Of a stretch of 64,000 nt of DNA, positions 48,308 to 59,296 are shown piece by piece. How positions within the stretch are numbered: the stretch's first letter is position 1; the number at the start of each line of letters is the position of its first letter. This stretch comes from Neckera pumila (lineage: Eukaryota; Streptophyta; Bryopsida; Hypnales; Neckeraceae). The notes under the pieces were generated by a model. That model did not search any database, was not told the origin of the DNA, and worked only from the letters and a program-made list of their open reading frames with translations. The position numbers and the translations under genes are program-made. The stretch spans positions 8,122,001 to 8,186,000 of the forward strand of contig OZ018415.1 in the NCBI GenBank assembly GCA_963969595.1, in the 5' to 3' direction.

Positions 48308-51300
48308 CCTTCCTCCCTCCCTTCCTTCCTGCCTTCCGTGCTTCCTCACACACTCTCCACTCGCCCCTCAAACCCTAACTTAACTCCTCCTCACCATCCC
48401 CTTCCAAATTCCCAACCAATCACACAACACCCAAAACACAACAAACCTCCCCAACTCCCACAAACGCGCAACCCAACTCCCCAAACCCCACCCCCTCTTT
48501 TCCAAGGCGGCCACTTGCTAGTCACCTACCTCATGGAGTCATGGTTGTGGCGTTGTGCAGCTCTGTTCTGTTTTTCTCCCGGCGAGGAGGAGCCACCACA
48601 CCTATCCCCGCGGCGTAGAACTCAGTCCTCCTGCCCTCCCCTCTTCCCGGCTTTGCCTTCCTCCGTCTTCACCCCCAATCACAAAATATAATAAAAACGA
48701 ACGCTAAAATACAATCCCACCATGCTCTTCACGCACTCAGTAAACCCGCGGTAAAGACAACCACGACGGACGACTTAAATGCGCTCTACAAATACCACTG
48801 CTACTACTACTAGTCTGTCTATCCTGTCTGTCTGTCTGTCTATCTATCTCTCACCACTCATCAACGAATCCCATCTCCCCCCCCCCCCCCGCGGCCCAGC
48901 CCAGCAGCCTGCCTGCGTCTCTCTGTCTGTCTCTGTGTCTGTCTCTCTGTCTGTACACATGCGAGCGAGCAGCGAATCCCCATCATCTATCACTAACCTT
49001 AAGTTATCTGTCTACCTATCTCTCTGTTGAGTGCTGGCTGGCTGGCTGGCTGACCGACCCACCAAATACCCAACTAAAACAAACTAACTTACACACACAC
49101 ACACACTCCCTCCCCCCGCGGTGCCCCTCGGCCCCTCCCTCCGGCCCTCCGCCTCGTAAGGGGCTCCTCGTCTACTGGCCTATTCAGCGGCGACTTGTTG
49201 GGCTCCTCATCAAGCCTTCTATTTAAAAAATCCGATTTTATTTGCATTTTGTTAACTGGGGGACGGAGGAAGGGGGAAGGGGAAGGAAGGGAAGGAAGGG
49301 AAGGAGGGAAGGAAAGCAGATGGACAGGGTTTTGCCTTGTGAACGTCGTCGACTCGTCGTCGTCGTCGTCTGCCTGTAAGTTAAATTGAATGAATTCAAC
49401 GCCAGCCTTCCCTTCCGGGGGATACGAGAAGGTAAACTAGCTCCCCACTAGCACTTTGACAGGGCGGGTTGCCGTGGCGTGGCGTGGCATGGCGTGGCGC
49501 CCGTGCCGTGCCGTCCTGTGTGTTGTGTGACAATACTACTGACGGAACTGTGTGTGTGTGCGTGTGTGTGGAAGTATAATTGGGTGTCTGGAATAAAAAG
49601 AGGGGGGGGGGATGATGACTGTTTCGGAGAGACAGACCCGCCTCGGGTGGGGGTGCCCCTGCCCCAGCTACGATTTGAATAGAGTCCCTGTCTATATCTC
49701 TTCGATCTCTCTCATCACCACCAACCCTGTGTGTGTGTGTCTGTGTATAAGCTTTATAAGAGGAGGACTACTAGCCTTTTCTTAATAAGTACAGTAGGGC
49801 AAAGCCTAAAGGTCTGTGAATGGCTTGTGTCTGTCTGTTTTTCGTCTGTCCGTCGGTTGTGAATGTAGATGTGCACTCAGATGCAGTGTCAACGGCGGGG
49901 CTCAAAACTGGGACCTTGGGAGGGGCGGAGGAATGGGATTTTCTTTTTTTCTTTCTTCTTCTTTTTCTTCTTAATAAAAACATCATTTTTCTTTTTGTTT
50001 TCATCCATCTTGCCGTGTGGGATCTTCATTCAGTTCAGTTGTTATCATCATCATTGGGTCCATGATGACGATTGCAGGAGTACAGTAGTGTACAGTACGT
50101 GCTACACTATGGGTTTGTTTTATTTTATTTTATTTTATTTTATTTTATTGTGATGTGTAAGTCAACTGGTTTCAGTAACTTCTGCTGGTCGAATGTGATG
50201 TGATTGTGTATTGGTTTGATGTTTTTTTAAATTATTTTTTGGGGTACGAAATGGGTCCAGGTGAGACATTGATCCGTCACTCAAGGCGTCAAGCATGTGG
50301 ATTTTGAACCGCGGAGTGTCTAAGTGGAAAATAGAAAGAATGGTTTCTTTTTTTCTCACTCTGCTGCTTTTCTTGAAGCTTTTTATTATGTTAAGTTTTT
50401 TTTATCGTATTTATCTCCATGGTCTCTAATCTCCATTTGCGTATGGCCAATCACTGCAAATGCAATTGGATGGAAAAGTACAGGAAATGGAAAATAAAAG
50501 CAAAAGTACTGATTACCGTATTAGCAAAATCTAAGCTTCACTCATGTGGCGAGCTGATACAGTAAGTTAATCACGTGTGCCTGGTCTTCCAGATTTAAGT
50601 GCTCATGAGCCGTCTAGGATTCTCCCAGAACGAGTTTGTCATTTATGAATGGACGAATGATTTCCCAGTTGGACAGATATTATCGGATGAAAACAGAACG
50701 AAAAGCTGAAGTGCATATCCGCGACTTACTCGTTGCTTATACCCTGTCCTTCCGGATATTACCCAGGTATAGGCACTCTTTTGTCAGTCAGAGTTGGACG
50801 TCACAAAACGTGCTTTTCTCCCACGCTCTTTCTCACGTCGCCTGACGCGATCTGTCCCCGAAATTTCTTCGGAGGCGTGCGTTTTGCAGTCGCCACGCTG
50901 CTGTCAGGAGTTTCTGTCCGACGCGCAAGTTTTGGATCGAAGTCTTCCTTGCAGAATTTGTGGCCGCTGATCATTTCTCTCTCTTTTGTACCCGTGAAGA
51001 TTGTTAAAACCCCGCAATCGCTGAGATCCTGACGGTGAATCGGCTCTCCGCCCAAGTTGGGTGCTCGAGAAAGAGGAAGATGCGCTTTTGGGGGTTGTTT
51101 TGACTGCCGTTGCGGCGAATGTATGTTACCCACTTGCCATTCCGATCCCCTGTTCATCAGTCTTGCCGTTGGTGGCATTTTTACTTGTCCCTTTCATACA
51201 AGGGCTTCATTATTGTTGCTGTTGTTGAGAGTAATTTGATTTGTCCATTTTTCGTTTCCGACCAAGAGGAGTGATAAGTCAACGAGGACGGCGAACAGTC

Positions 51301-51718
51301 GCCGATGCTGCTTTAGGGTTTCTTCTTTCTTGTAACGGGGATTTGTGGCGCTTCTCATCCTTTTTAGGGTTAGTACTACGTCGTGTACTGCATTCACGAG
51401 CTTCTTCTGAAGTAACGTTCTGAGCTCTGAGCTCTGATAGGAAGGTTGGCTTTATTTGTGATTTGATCGTCTGTGTGAATTCGTTGAGTTTTTTGGATGT
51501 GCATTGTTCGTTGCCACTTTTTTTTGAATTCGGTGTCGGTTTCCGCTGATGGGATAGTTGGCAGAGCATTTTCATAAAGTTACGAAGTCTGTGCCATTGT
51601 TTGAAGTTTATATTTGACGACAATGTTTGTGACCGTACCCCTCCATCTAAGGCTTTTCTTTGCGTCGTGTTCTCTTCAGATTTTTGGTTGTCTTTGCAAC
51701 CTACATTAGAATTTCGAC
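48308..51718. promoter_or_regulatory. Divergent upstream region packed with microsatellites
   Basis: This 3.4-kb interval separates two genes that face away from each other and should hold both promoters and 5' UTRs. Between about 48,780 and 50,160 there are many simple repeats: CTGT and TATC runs, a C10 run near 48,880, GGCT repeats at 49,035, (AC)n at 49,092, GGAA/GGGA runs at 49,260-49,315, (TCG)n at 49,355, TGGCG repeats at 49,480, (GT)n at 49,550 and 49,730, a G9 run at 49,600 and (TTTTA)n at 50,118. The part from 50,600 to 51,718 looks like a long leader of the maMYB gene. I see no separate gene. Confidence 0.6.
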
Positions 51719-52663
51719 ATGGATTTCGACATTATAGATGATGTGAAGCCGAGATTTCAACTGCAGTCTGGACCCTCGGCATCCGACGTGGACGAGAAAG
51801 AACTGAACAGAGTACTGATTGGGGTTTGTTCAAGCGTTGGAGTTTTTTTCCTGGCTCTTTCGTGGTTTCAGACTGGGCTTTTTCAATTTCTGTGCTTCTG
51901 GCTGGCTCTCTCTTTAGTTGTTGGTCCCTTTGCGCCAGTGGCTTTAACAGGGGGAAGCTGTAGAGTAGGTACCGGAGAATTGCTTCCAGATCTAGAACCA
52001 GTGGAGGAGGTGTCAGCCGAGCCGGAGAAAAGAATCAAAGGTTACAGTAGGAGGTCTGATGCAAATGCCGGAAAAGCCTTTTCACGGGAGAGTTTGATGG
52101 CCTCCCCTGCACTGCTCTCGAAAACTGATGACGCGAATGGAACAGCCGCGAGCAGTCTTGTCGCTCAACAACCGAAAAGTGGGGCCGAGAAAGAGTGGAC
52201 CGGGGAGGAGATTGAGCTGCTTCGCAAGCAGTTAGTCAAATACCCACGAGGAACCTTACAGCGTTGGGATGTTGTATCCGAAGTGTTTGCAGGCTCCCAT
52301 TCTACAGAAGATGTCATTAAGATGTCTAAACTTCTTGGGGAGAAGAAGTTTACAGATGGGGACTCATATGCAAAGTTTTTGGCTCAGAGAAAAGGTGGTG
52401 AGAAAAGTATTGATTCTCCTTTATCTCAGAGATGGGAAGGAGATCTGGCGGATGCCAGCAGCAATGGAGTGAAATCTGACTGGACTGAGACTGAAGACAT
52501 GGCGCTCGTGGCAGCATTGAAGACGTTTCCCAAGGACACTCTAAAGAGGTGGGATAAGGTTGCTGATGTTGTTCCCGGCCGATCAAAGGCTCAATGTTTC
52601 AAGCGTTTCTCGGAGTTACGGGAGAGTTTTAGGAATTCAAAGGCAGATCAAGGACTAGAATAA
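51719..52663 (+). CDS. maMYB: Membrane-anchored MYB/SANT protein, maMYB-like (314 aa, intronless)
   Basis: In Arabidopsis, maMYB (At5g45420) is a MYB protein held in the ER membrane. Here the N-terminus (MDFDIIDDVKPRFQLQSGP) and the order of parts match that family. Two hydrophobic segments lie close together at about residues 32-48 and 50-75 (LIGVCSSVGVFFLALSW and FLCFWLALSLVVGPFAPVA). A variable acidic/Ser linker follows, then two SANT/MYB-like repeats, one starting EKEWTGEEIELLRKQL near residue 160 and one starting KSDWTETEDMALVAALK near 257. In each repeat the spaced tryptophans (EW..., RWD...) are kept. The second repeat ends PGRSKAQCFKRFSELRESF. The length fits the family. The single open frame, strong similarity and intact stop make this a solid call. 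Cleavage or release from the membrane is possible but cannot be seen here. Confidence 0.93.
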   Translation: MDFDIIDDVKPRFQLQSGPSASDVDEKELNRVLIGVCSSVGVFFLALSWFQTGLFQFLCFWLALSLVVGPFAPVALTGGSCRVGTGELLPDLEPVEEVSAEPEKRIKGYSRRSDANAGKAFSRESLMASPALLSKTDDANGTAASSLVAQQPKSGAEKEWTGEEIELLRKQLVKYPRGTLQRWDVVSEVFAGSHSTEDVIKMSKLLGEKKFTDGDSYAKFLAQRKGGEKSIDSPLSQRWEGDLADASSNGVKSDWTETEDMALVAALKTFPKDTLKRWDKVADVVPGRSKAQCFKRFSELRESFRNSKADQGLE

Positions 52664-55600
52664 AACTAGGCGGTTTCAGAGGGCTGTTTATCCTTTCATT
52701 ATGGCGTTTGTTTGAGCAGGGGTTCCATGCTTGGCTTGCGCAGTTAAGAGGAGTTTATCAGTAATTGGACCTGTATTCCAAAGGAACAGGTTGGAGAGTA
52801 CTCTTTACCTGTGATAAGAATAAGCAAATTATATGGCTTATGTATCACACTTGCGGAACAAGACGATTTTTGTGCATGGTCCGAATAGGATGAGCTCAAA
52901 GTTCAGTATTTCAGCTGAAATCTTTCCTTGTCAGTTGCTAACTTGAAGGTTTATGGAAATCACCAGCTAGAAGGTAGATGGTGGAGTATGTTGTGAAGTA
53001 CACTTATGGGATCGATGCTCTATATTTCTAGTCCTTATTGCCCTTTCAGCACGACCACAGAAAATTGTTTATGGGCTTTAATTTAGGATCCTCAGTAGAT
53101 GGACTCTTAAACCCATGGAGTGTCTAACTTATGCTGTTTCTTGGCAAATTTTTGCCACAATCTTACCTGATTTTGGCACTGGCTGCTTCAACACTATCGT
53201 ACGTGAAGGTTTGATTTGACACATGAAGGTTTGATTTGGCACCGGAGTGCCGAAAGACTTTAGTTTTCGTGTGGTAAGGGTTTCGGCAAGTGAAAACTCT
53301 TCTTTTTAGGGTTTCAGCATTTTGGCGTCTGCATTTTCTTGTGTTTTGGGTTTTCTTCTTTTCAGCAGCTTCCATATTCTCCTATTTTGAGCTACACAAC
53401 TTTTCTTGTCTTCAATTGGTTCTTGTTTTTGTAATCTTCTTGTAATTGTATTTGGTTACTTAATAATCAAATTGATGATTATTATTTGTAAGTGTCAAAT
53501 TAGAAAATGATATTTTTTGTAGTTTCTTACAAAATTTTGAAATATTCAAAAATTTAGGCAATATGGATGATAAAGTTCTATAACATTCTAAACATTTAGA
53601 CATTGCAAAAAATACTTAATTTATGTCTAAATTTGATCTTCATGTAGAATAAACAAAATGTTTGAAAAAAATGGATGAAATTGCTAAAATCTTCTCAAAA
53701 TTTACTAGATTCACCAATATTTGGATGAAAGCTAATAATATTAGATAATTTTGTAGATGAATGTATACATGGATGATTCTATTCATTTTTTTGCTTACTT
53801 GTATATATTCCAAGAAGCAAATCTCTCTTCTACAAAGAAAACCAAAAAATTGGTTGGTTCCAAAAGCTAGAAAAAGATGCATTAATGGTCAAACAAATTC
53901 TATTTGAATGAAAAACTGGTCATTTTCATCTTTTTTGTGTATACAGCTGCACAAGAATCATTGAATCAATGTCAAGTGCTACTAGTTATTCTCTAGATTT
54001 TGGATCGTTTGCATCAAAGAAACAAAATACTTGTATAGTTGGAACATTGAACATATGTAGATAGGGATGCAATTAGGACAAGGGTCCATAATGTGTATAC
54101 CTACTTCAATCCTTCATAGCAGAGCCTATGATCATGTTATGACCATCATTACCTTTTGTTTCTTTTTTTCTCTATTTTTTCACTAGTTATAAACAAAAAA
54201 AATTTTGTTATATTAATCATAGATGAATTTCCATGTCTTCTATAAATCAAGAATTTTTTTAGATTTTTTTGTGAAAATTTGAAATTATTGTGAATTTTTA
54301 AGACAAAGTGAAAAAAATCATATTGAATTCAAAATATGCATAAAAAAGCTAAGAATTTAACCTTAGGTGTACAATGTAGAGTAGTTCATCACAATATAAA
54401 CCAAATTCTTACATCATAGTCTATATTTAGAAAATTATTAGACCATGTTTATAAATCCAAAGTTGAAATTGCAATAAAATATTCAATTTTGAGAATTTTT
54501 CATAATTTCAAATTGCAATAAAATATTCAATTTTGAGAATTTTTCATAATTTCAAATTGGAATAGCAACAACATTTTGTAAGCTTAATGCAATACTTGGG
54601 GTCAAATCCAAAAAAGATCATTTTTATGGCTATAATTTATATCAAGAGCCAAGAGGATCAAGTTGCTAAAACATAATAAAATAGCATTGTCTTCTAACAT
54701 CCCATCACACAAATTGAGCTAATGATACCTCAATGAGATAATTTCTTCCAACCCCCCATGCACACACATTCAAAGAGGTCTGAACAAAGTAATTGGATCA
54801 AAAAACATTGTTCTTCATCAAGTACATCCCATTTGAAAAGGCATTCAAGTGCTACCAAATGGCACCGTGGGCGCAATTTAAGAGTTGTGCAATTGAGTCG
54901 CTTTTGCACCTTATTGCAATTGTGGAGAAGGGTGAGTAGTCTCACAACTATTAAAAATGTTATAAATAATTTGTTTCAATTGGAGTTTGGAAATTGGCGT
55001 GAATGTAAAGATTTCCAATGTAACTCCACCAACAATGAGGTTTTCAAGGTTGCAAAAGAGCCACAAAACCTTTGCAATTCTAGACTTAGACTAAGCTAAT
55101 TTAAGTTCATAATTTTGATGATCTATACTAAAAGCTTATTACAACAAGTGCTAATATGGAAGTAGTGATTGTAATTTTGTGATTGCAAGCAAAACTTGTA
55201 TCATTTTTAGTCAAAAAGTTTCTAGGAGCCATGCATGTTGGCCATAACTTTTGCACAATATGTCCAAAAGATTAATATTCATGATCGAGTGATTGCAAGA
55301 AACACACGTCCTACTTTCTGTCACATATTCACTACGGAAGTTGTTTTGTGTTATAAGTATTGCAAAAATGATTGAATGAACATGAAATATAGAAGTAAGC
55401 TTCCTATAGCAATAGAAAATGTATTTGAATTGTTTCAATTTTTGCAAAATAGATGAGATTGAAATTTGAATATGTGTCACACACATATGTTTTGGGTGCT
55501 TTTTAGTACTATCGAGTACCTTTCTTGAAGGAATTACGTGGTCATATTTAGTAGAATAGCTCTTCTAATAGAAATACACCTCTTTAAGAGAGGGATTTCC

Positions 55601-56186
55601 AGAAATATATTCCAAGTGTGTTTTGCATTGGCCCAAAGTATACTATATTCAAGTTGAATTTATATAAAAGTAAAAATGTTTTTTAGTTCTGGCTTTAATT
55701 TTTCTTTTTTGCTCTTAATTGGCAACAATGGCCACTTTCAAAATAAAAATTTCAAGTGCATTTTCTAATTTAAAAAAATAGAAATGTAGAAGTCTCATTT
55801 CTAGCATCAATGGCAGCCTATGACTTAAAAAAGTATTTTCAGGTATACAAAAAGATTCAATAGTACTAGTTGAGACCTGGAGCACCTCCAATCTTCTAAT
55901 GTATATTGTTTTTATGGTAAACAAAATATTTTCATCCATCTTTAATTGTCATCCAATGATGAACATAACGTATTGTCATAATAATAGATCTAAAATCCAA
56001 TTGATCGTTAAGATTTCATGTTTTTATGCCCTCAATAGTACCAAAGATGACTCATAATACAAAAGTACTAGAAGGCAACAAATAGTACAAGTGTTTCTTG
56101 CAATCACTTGAATACAATACTCTATACCTTCATGAATTTTTTTCTTGTTTAAAAAAACCATTTTATCCTTTTTAAAAAGTCTTCAC
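52664..56186. other. maMYB 3' region, then AT-rich intergenic DNA
   Basis: About 700 bp of moderate GC content, probably 3' UTR, precede AT-rich DNA. A short direct repeat (GAAGGTTTGATTTG) occurs at about 53,205-53,238. A perfect 44-bp tandem duplication sits at 54471-54514 and 54515-54558. An open frame at 54758-55099 shows no family resemblance and looks like chance. No gene is seen. Confidence 0.5.
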
Positions 56187-56813
56187 TTAACCCCTAAGTG
56201 CCCAAGGCCTATTTTGGGCTTCCTGGAATTTGCTCTAAATTGAACAAAATGCCAACATTTTAATAAGTTGTATCAATTTTCTTTGAATTGTAACCATACA
56301 AATTCAAACTAGACATGTTAGAGATCTCATAGGAAAAGAAAACACAACAATATCACTTATGGAGTGAAAGATTATAATGTCTAACCATGAGGGTGCTAAA
56401 ACTGCAAAAATCTTTCAATCTTCTTTACACAAATCAAATCTAAAAAGTTGGTGACCAAAAAATATGAGGCTAAAGGGCCTAATTTGTGTAACCCTGATCA
56501 ATTTATGGCTTCTTAAAATCTATTCTACAATTTTTTTAGATGAATTGTGATTGTGATTTTTTCTCCAAGATCTAGTGTATTTGAGGCTTATTTCAAGAGC
56601 TCTCAACAAGTTACGGGAAGTCAAGATTGCAAAAACTTGCATAGAAAAATTACTATCATTTATTGTCAAGATTGGATTTTTGGTGCTAAATTAGACTTCA
56701 AGAAGAATTTTCTAAAAATATAAACTACTAACAATAGCAATTTGGTTAGGTTTTATTTAACTTCAAAGTTTTGCAAACACCAAATTTGGGTGCCTTGGGC
56801 ATTAAGGGGTTAA
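56187..56813. mobile_element. TTAA element E (627 bp), divergent member
   Basis: It starts TTAACCCCTAAGTGCCCAAG and ends TGCCTTGGGCATTAAGGGG plus TTAA. The two ends pair over about 20 bp with one small gap. Its interior differs from elements A-D, but the terminal motif and TTAA boundaries are the same. There is no transposase frame. Confidence 0.7.
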
Positions 56814-56952
56814 ATATCACTTTGTCAATTCTTTTGTTCAAGGACAATTAATCTAGATAACAAATTTTAATCTAAGAATTGAAATTATTTAGATTCATCT
56901 TTTAGAATTGTACAAATTAGCAATGAACTTTTGAAAAAGAATATTGAATCCT

Positions 56953-57600
56953 TAAACTCCCAAGAGTCCCCTCCAAGGGACTTAAAGGTTTAAGTTAGAT
57001 TCCTATGATAATTATCAATTGTTATAATGATTTTCTAGATTTTTTTTTCAATATAGTAAAACCAATAAATACGTTACCTCTTTGAAAAGCGTATTGATCT
57101 TTTGGAAAGTGTGTTATCTCTTCAATAAACATATTACCTCTTTGAAAAGCACATTACAGCTACACAAGCTCCATAATTAACTATAAGTTTGCACATTTTT
57201 TGAAGCATGGGAATTATTCATAAACAAAGGGAATAATAAAACTAATTAGCTATTATGGGAATGTGAATATTACTTCAATTGGTGCATAGGAGCAAATTTT
57301 ATACCATCTAGACCAAAAAATAGGCGGTGGTGAAATAATTATTTTTAAATTTCTTTTATACATTATGTTTCTATGCAGGATGATTTGATTCATTTCATTT
57401 GGATAAGTGATGTGAAAGTTATAGAGCATCTTGTTTTGCGGGCAAATCTTAGCAAATTCTTGAGAAAATATGTATTTGGATTTATCTTTGAACTCAATTT
57501 TCACAATTTAATAAAAAAATGTTCTACATGGTTAAGTTCGCTTGCTAGAACAATCTCACCATCAGAATTAGTGTGTTTCAATTATGTCTTAGAAATATAA
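56953..57600. mobile_element. Broken copy of the element B/D type
   Basis: From about 57235 to 57598 the sequence follows elements B and D in order: TTAGCTATTATGGGAATGT, CAATTGGTGCA, TTTGATTCATTTCATTTGGA, GTTATAGAGCATCTTGTTTT, then ATGTTCTACATGGTTAAGT and CAATCTCACCATCAGAATTA. A decayed left end may be TTAAACTCCCAAGAGTCCC at 56957. The right end is missing, and another inverted-repeat element begins just beyond the break. Confidence 0.6.
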
Positions 57601-57606
57601 CCCCAA

Positions 57607-58013
57607 AGAGCATCTCCACCGGTGCACGCTACAATGCCCCTTGTCTGACATGTGGCGTGCCCGGAAGATTTTTAGTACCCCACTAGTAGAAGCCGTTAGC
57701 ATTTGTCAACTCCGGCCACTTGAAATTTTCATCCAAACACTCCATCTTCCTGTGTCTTTCACCTTTGACTTCTAGCATACTATGACAAAAAGAGCTCTCA
57801 AAAAGGCATTTTTTTTTAATTTAGTGGCCCTACACAAATGAAGGAGTTCCAAATTCCAATCTCATTAATGAAGTGCTTTGGAAAACGGTTTGCGGTGTGT
57901 GTGCATCCTATTTCTGATGGAGGACCGGAAACGAGGCGGGGCTTGTCTGACGACTAACACACGCCACAGCATGCATTGTGAAATTTTATTTGGAGCAGCG
58001 GTGGAGATGCTCT
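57607..58013. mobile_element. MITE with AGAGCATCTCCACCG ends, 407 bp
   Basis: The ends AGAGCATCTCCACCGGTGC and (complement) AGAGCATCTCCACCGCTGC form terminal inverted repeats of 19 bp with one mismatch. Sub-terminal blocks (TGTCTGAC with TGTGGCGTG) are also inverted. GAGCATCTCCA ends are common in plant MITEs. No coding frame is present and the target duplication is not obvious. Confidence 0.75.
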
Positions 58014-59296
58014 AAATGCCCAAGACAAGACCTGAGGCATCAAAGCCAGACCCGAAGAAACCCTCCCATTGACCGGGTGTTGACGGTACCAGGTAATCTA
58101 CCCTTGGAGATATCCGTGTGTATATCTCCACAAACAGTCTGCACATACTGCACCAGATATCCGGATCACTCCACGTTACCAAACCTCCCCGAACCTGTCC
58201 CACGGCTGCTATTGATACCCTGGAAGAATACAGCCAGCCAGAATGGAAAGGATTCAAGGGTATGAAAACCAGCTTCAAGTGGCGGCGTATAAGCAGGAAA
58301 TCTGATCACCGCTCATGCACCAGTAGATGCTCGTCGATGAATATCAGTAAAGATCATTCATTCATTAAACTCCAACTCTTTCGAACCGCCTTCGTTTATC
58401 ATCGCCATCGTCACTCCCAATTCCAAACTCCGTTGATATTGGAGGTAGGTCACTGAGATAAGCAGGAGATCTGATCACGCTATCATCCCCTTCTGGATGA
58501 ATGTTGACGAACAGAGACAAAAAAGCATTCATTCTTCTCGTCCTTGGAGACTTCACCGTCGTCACCTTCCTCTCCCAATTGCTGAAAGTCGGAAACTGGC
58601 TGCTGCTGCTGCTGCTGCTTTGCCTTTGTTTGGAATCTTGCGCCAAATATCCGTTTCGCCATCGGCCTTTCATTCCCCTTGGCACCTTCCCAGCATATTT
58701 TCTGCAGCATATTCTACTACCAGGCTTGTCTCTCTTATTCCGCTCGTTGTCTCCGCTGCTGGACGGATTGCTGCTGGCTCGACTGTGCATGGTGCCGGGA
58801 GCTCTCTCTCAGTTCTTCTTGGGAATGACGAGGTGGAGTATGTGTGCATTTGAATGGAATTGGATTGGAAGTGGTAGTGTTGCATGTTTTGGTTGAGATT
58901 CGGTGGACTTCGCGTTCTTTTCCTCGTTTAATTCGTCGACATTGTGTGGATTCTGGCAATTTGAGCTCCATTCTTGTTGTAAATTTCATTTGGAGGAGTT
59001 TATAGCTCTCTTGAAGCCTCGGTCTGTGGAGTGTAGAGTGGCTTTTAGTTTATCTCGATATGCACCTCCAGTACTCTGTCTCGTATTGGTCAGTTCCCGT
59101 GTTCTTAGCTTCTGTGTCCGCTCTCTCTATTATATCAGCAGAGAAAACGCAGAAGCGGTGCGTCCCGAAGGCTTCGTCTAAATTTAGGAACTTGTGTATG
59201 CTTTTGTCAATAGAGCTTCAATCCGTCTTGTTCAGGTTAGTGTGATCTTTCCCACCGCATAGACTTGTTGTTGTGGGAGTAGGATTTTGGAGTGCA
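58014..59296. other. Upstream region of the carrier gene
   Basis: GC-richer sequence that probably contains the promoter and a long 5' UTR. It includes a CTG-repeat stretch at about 58,600. Overlapping open frames occur on both strands at 58,365-58,896 (a Ser-rich one on minus, a Leu-rich one on plus). They are shadows around the CTG run, and I recognise no protein. Confidence 0.45.

Noticed and set aside
48062..48691. 209-codon plus-strand frame
   Set aside because: Antisense to the FHA domain and its GC-rich upstream region. Composition is Pro/Leu/His low complexity.
54758..55099. 113-codon frame
   Set aside because: No recognisable domain, and codon content follows the surrounding AT-rich DNA.
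58365..58896. Overlapping frames of 118-141 codons on both strands
   Set aside because: They surround a CTG repeat that opens several frames at once, and their sequences (Ser runs, Leu runs) look like repeat translation.
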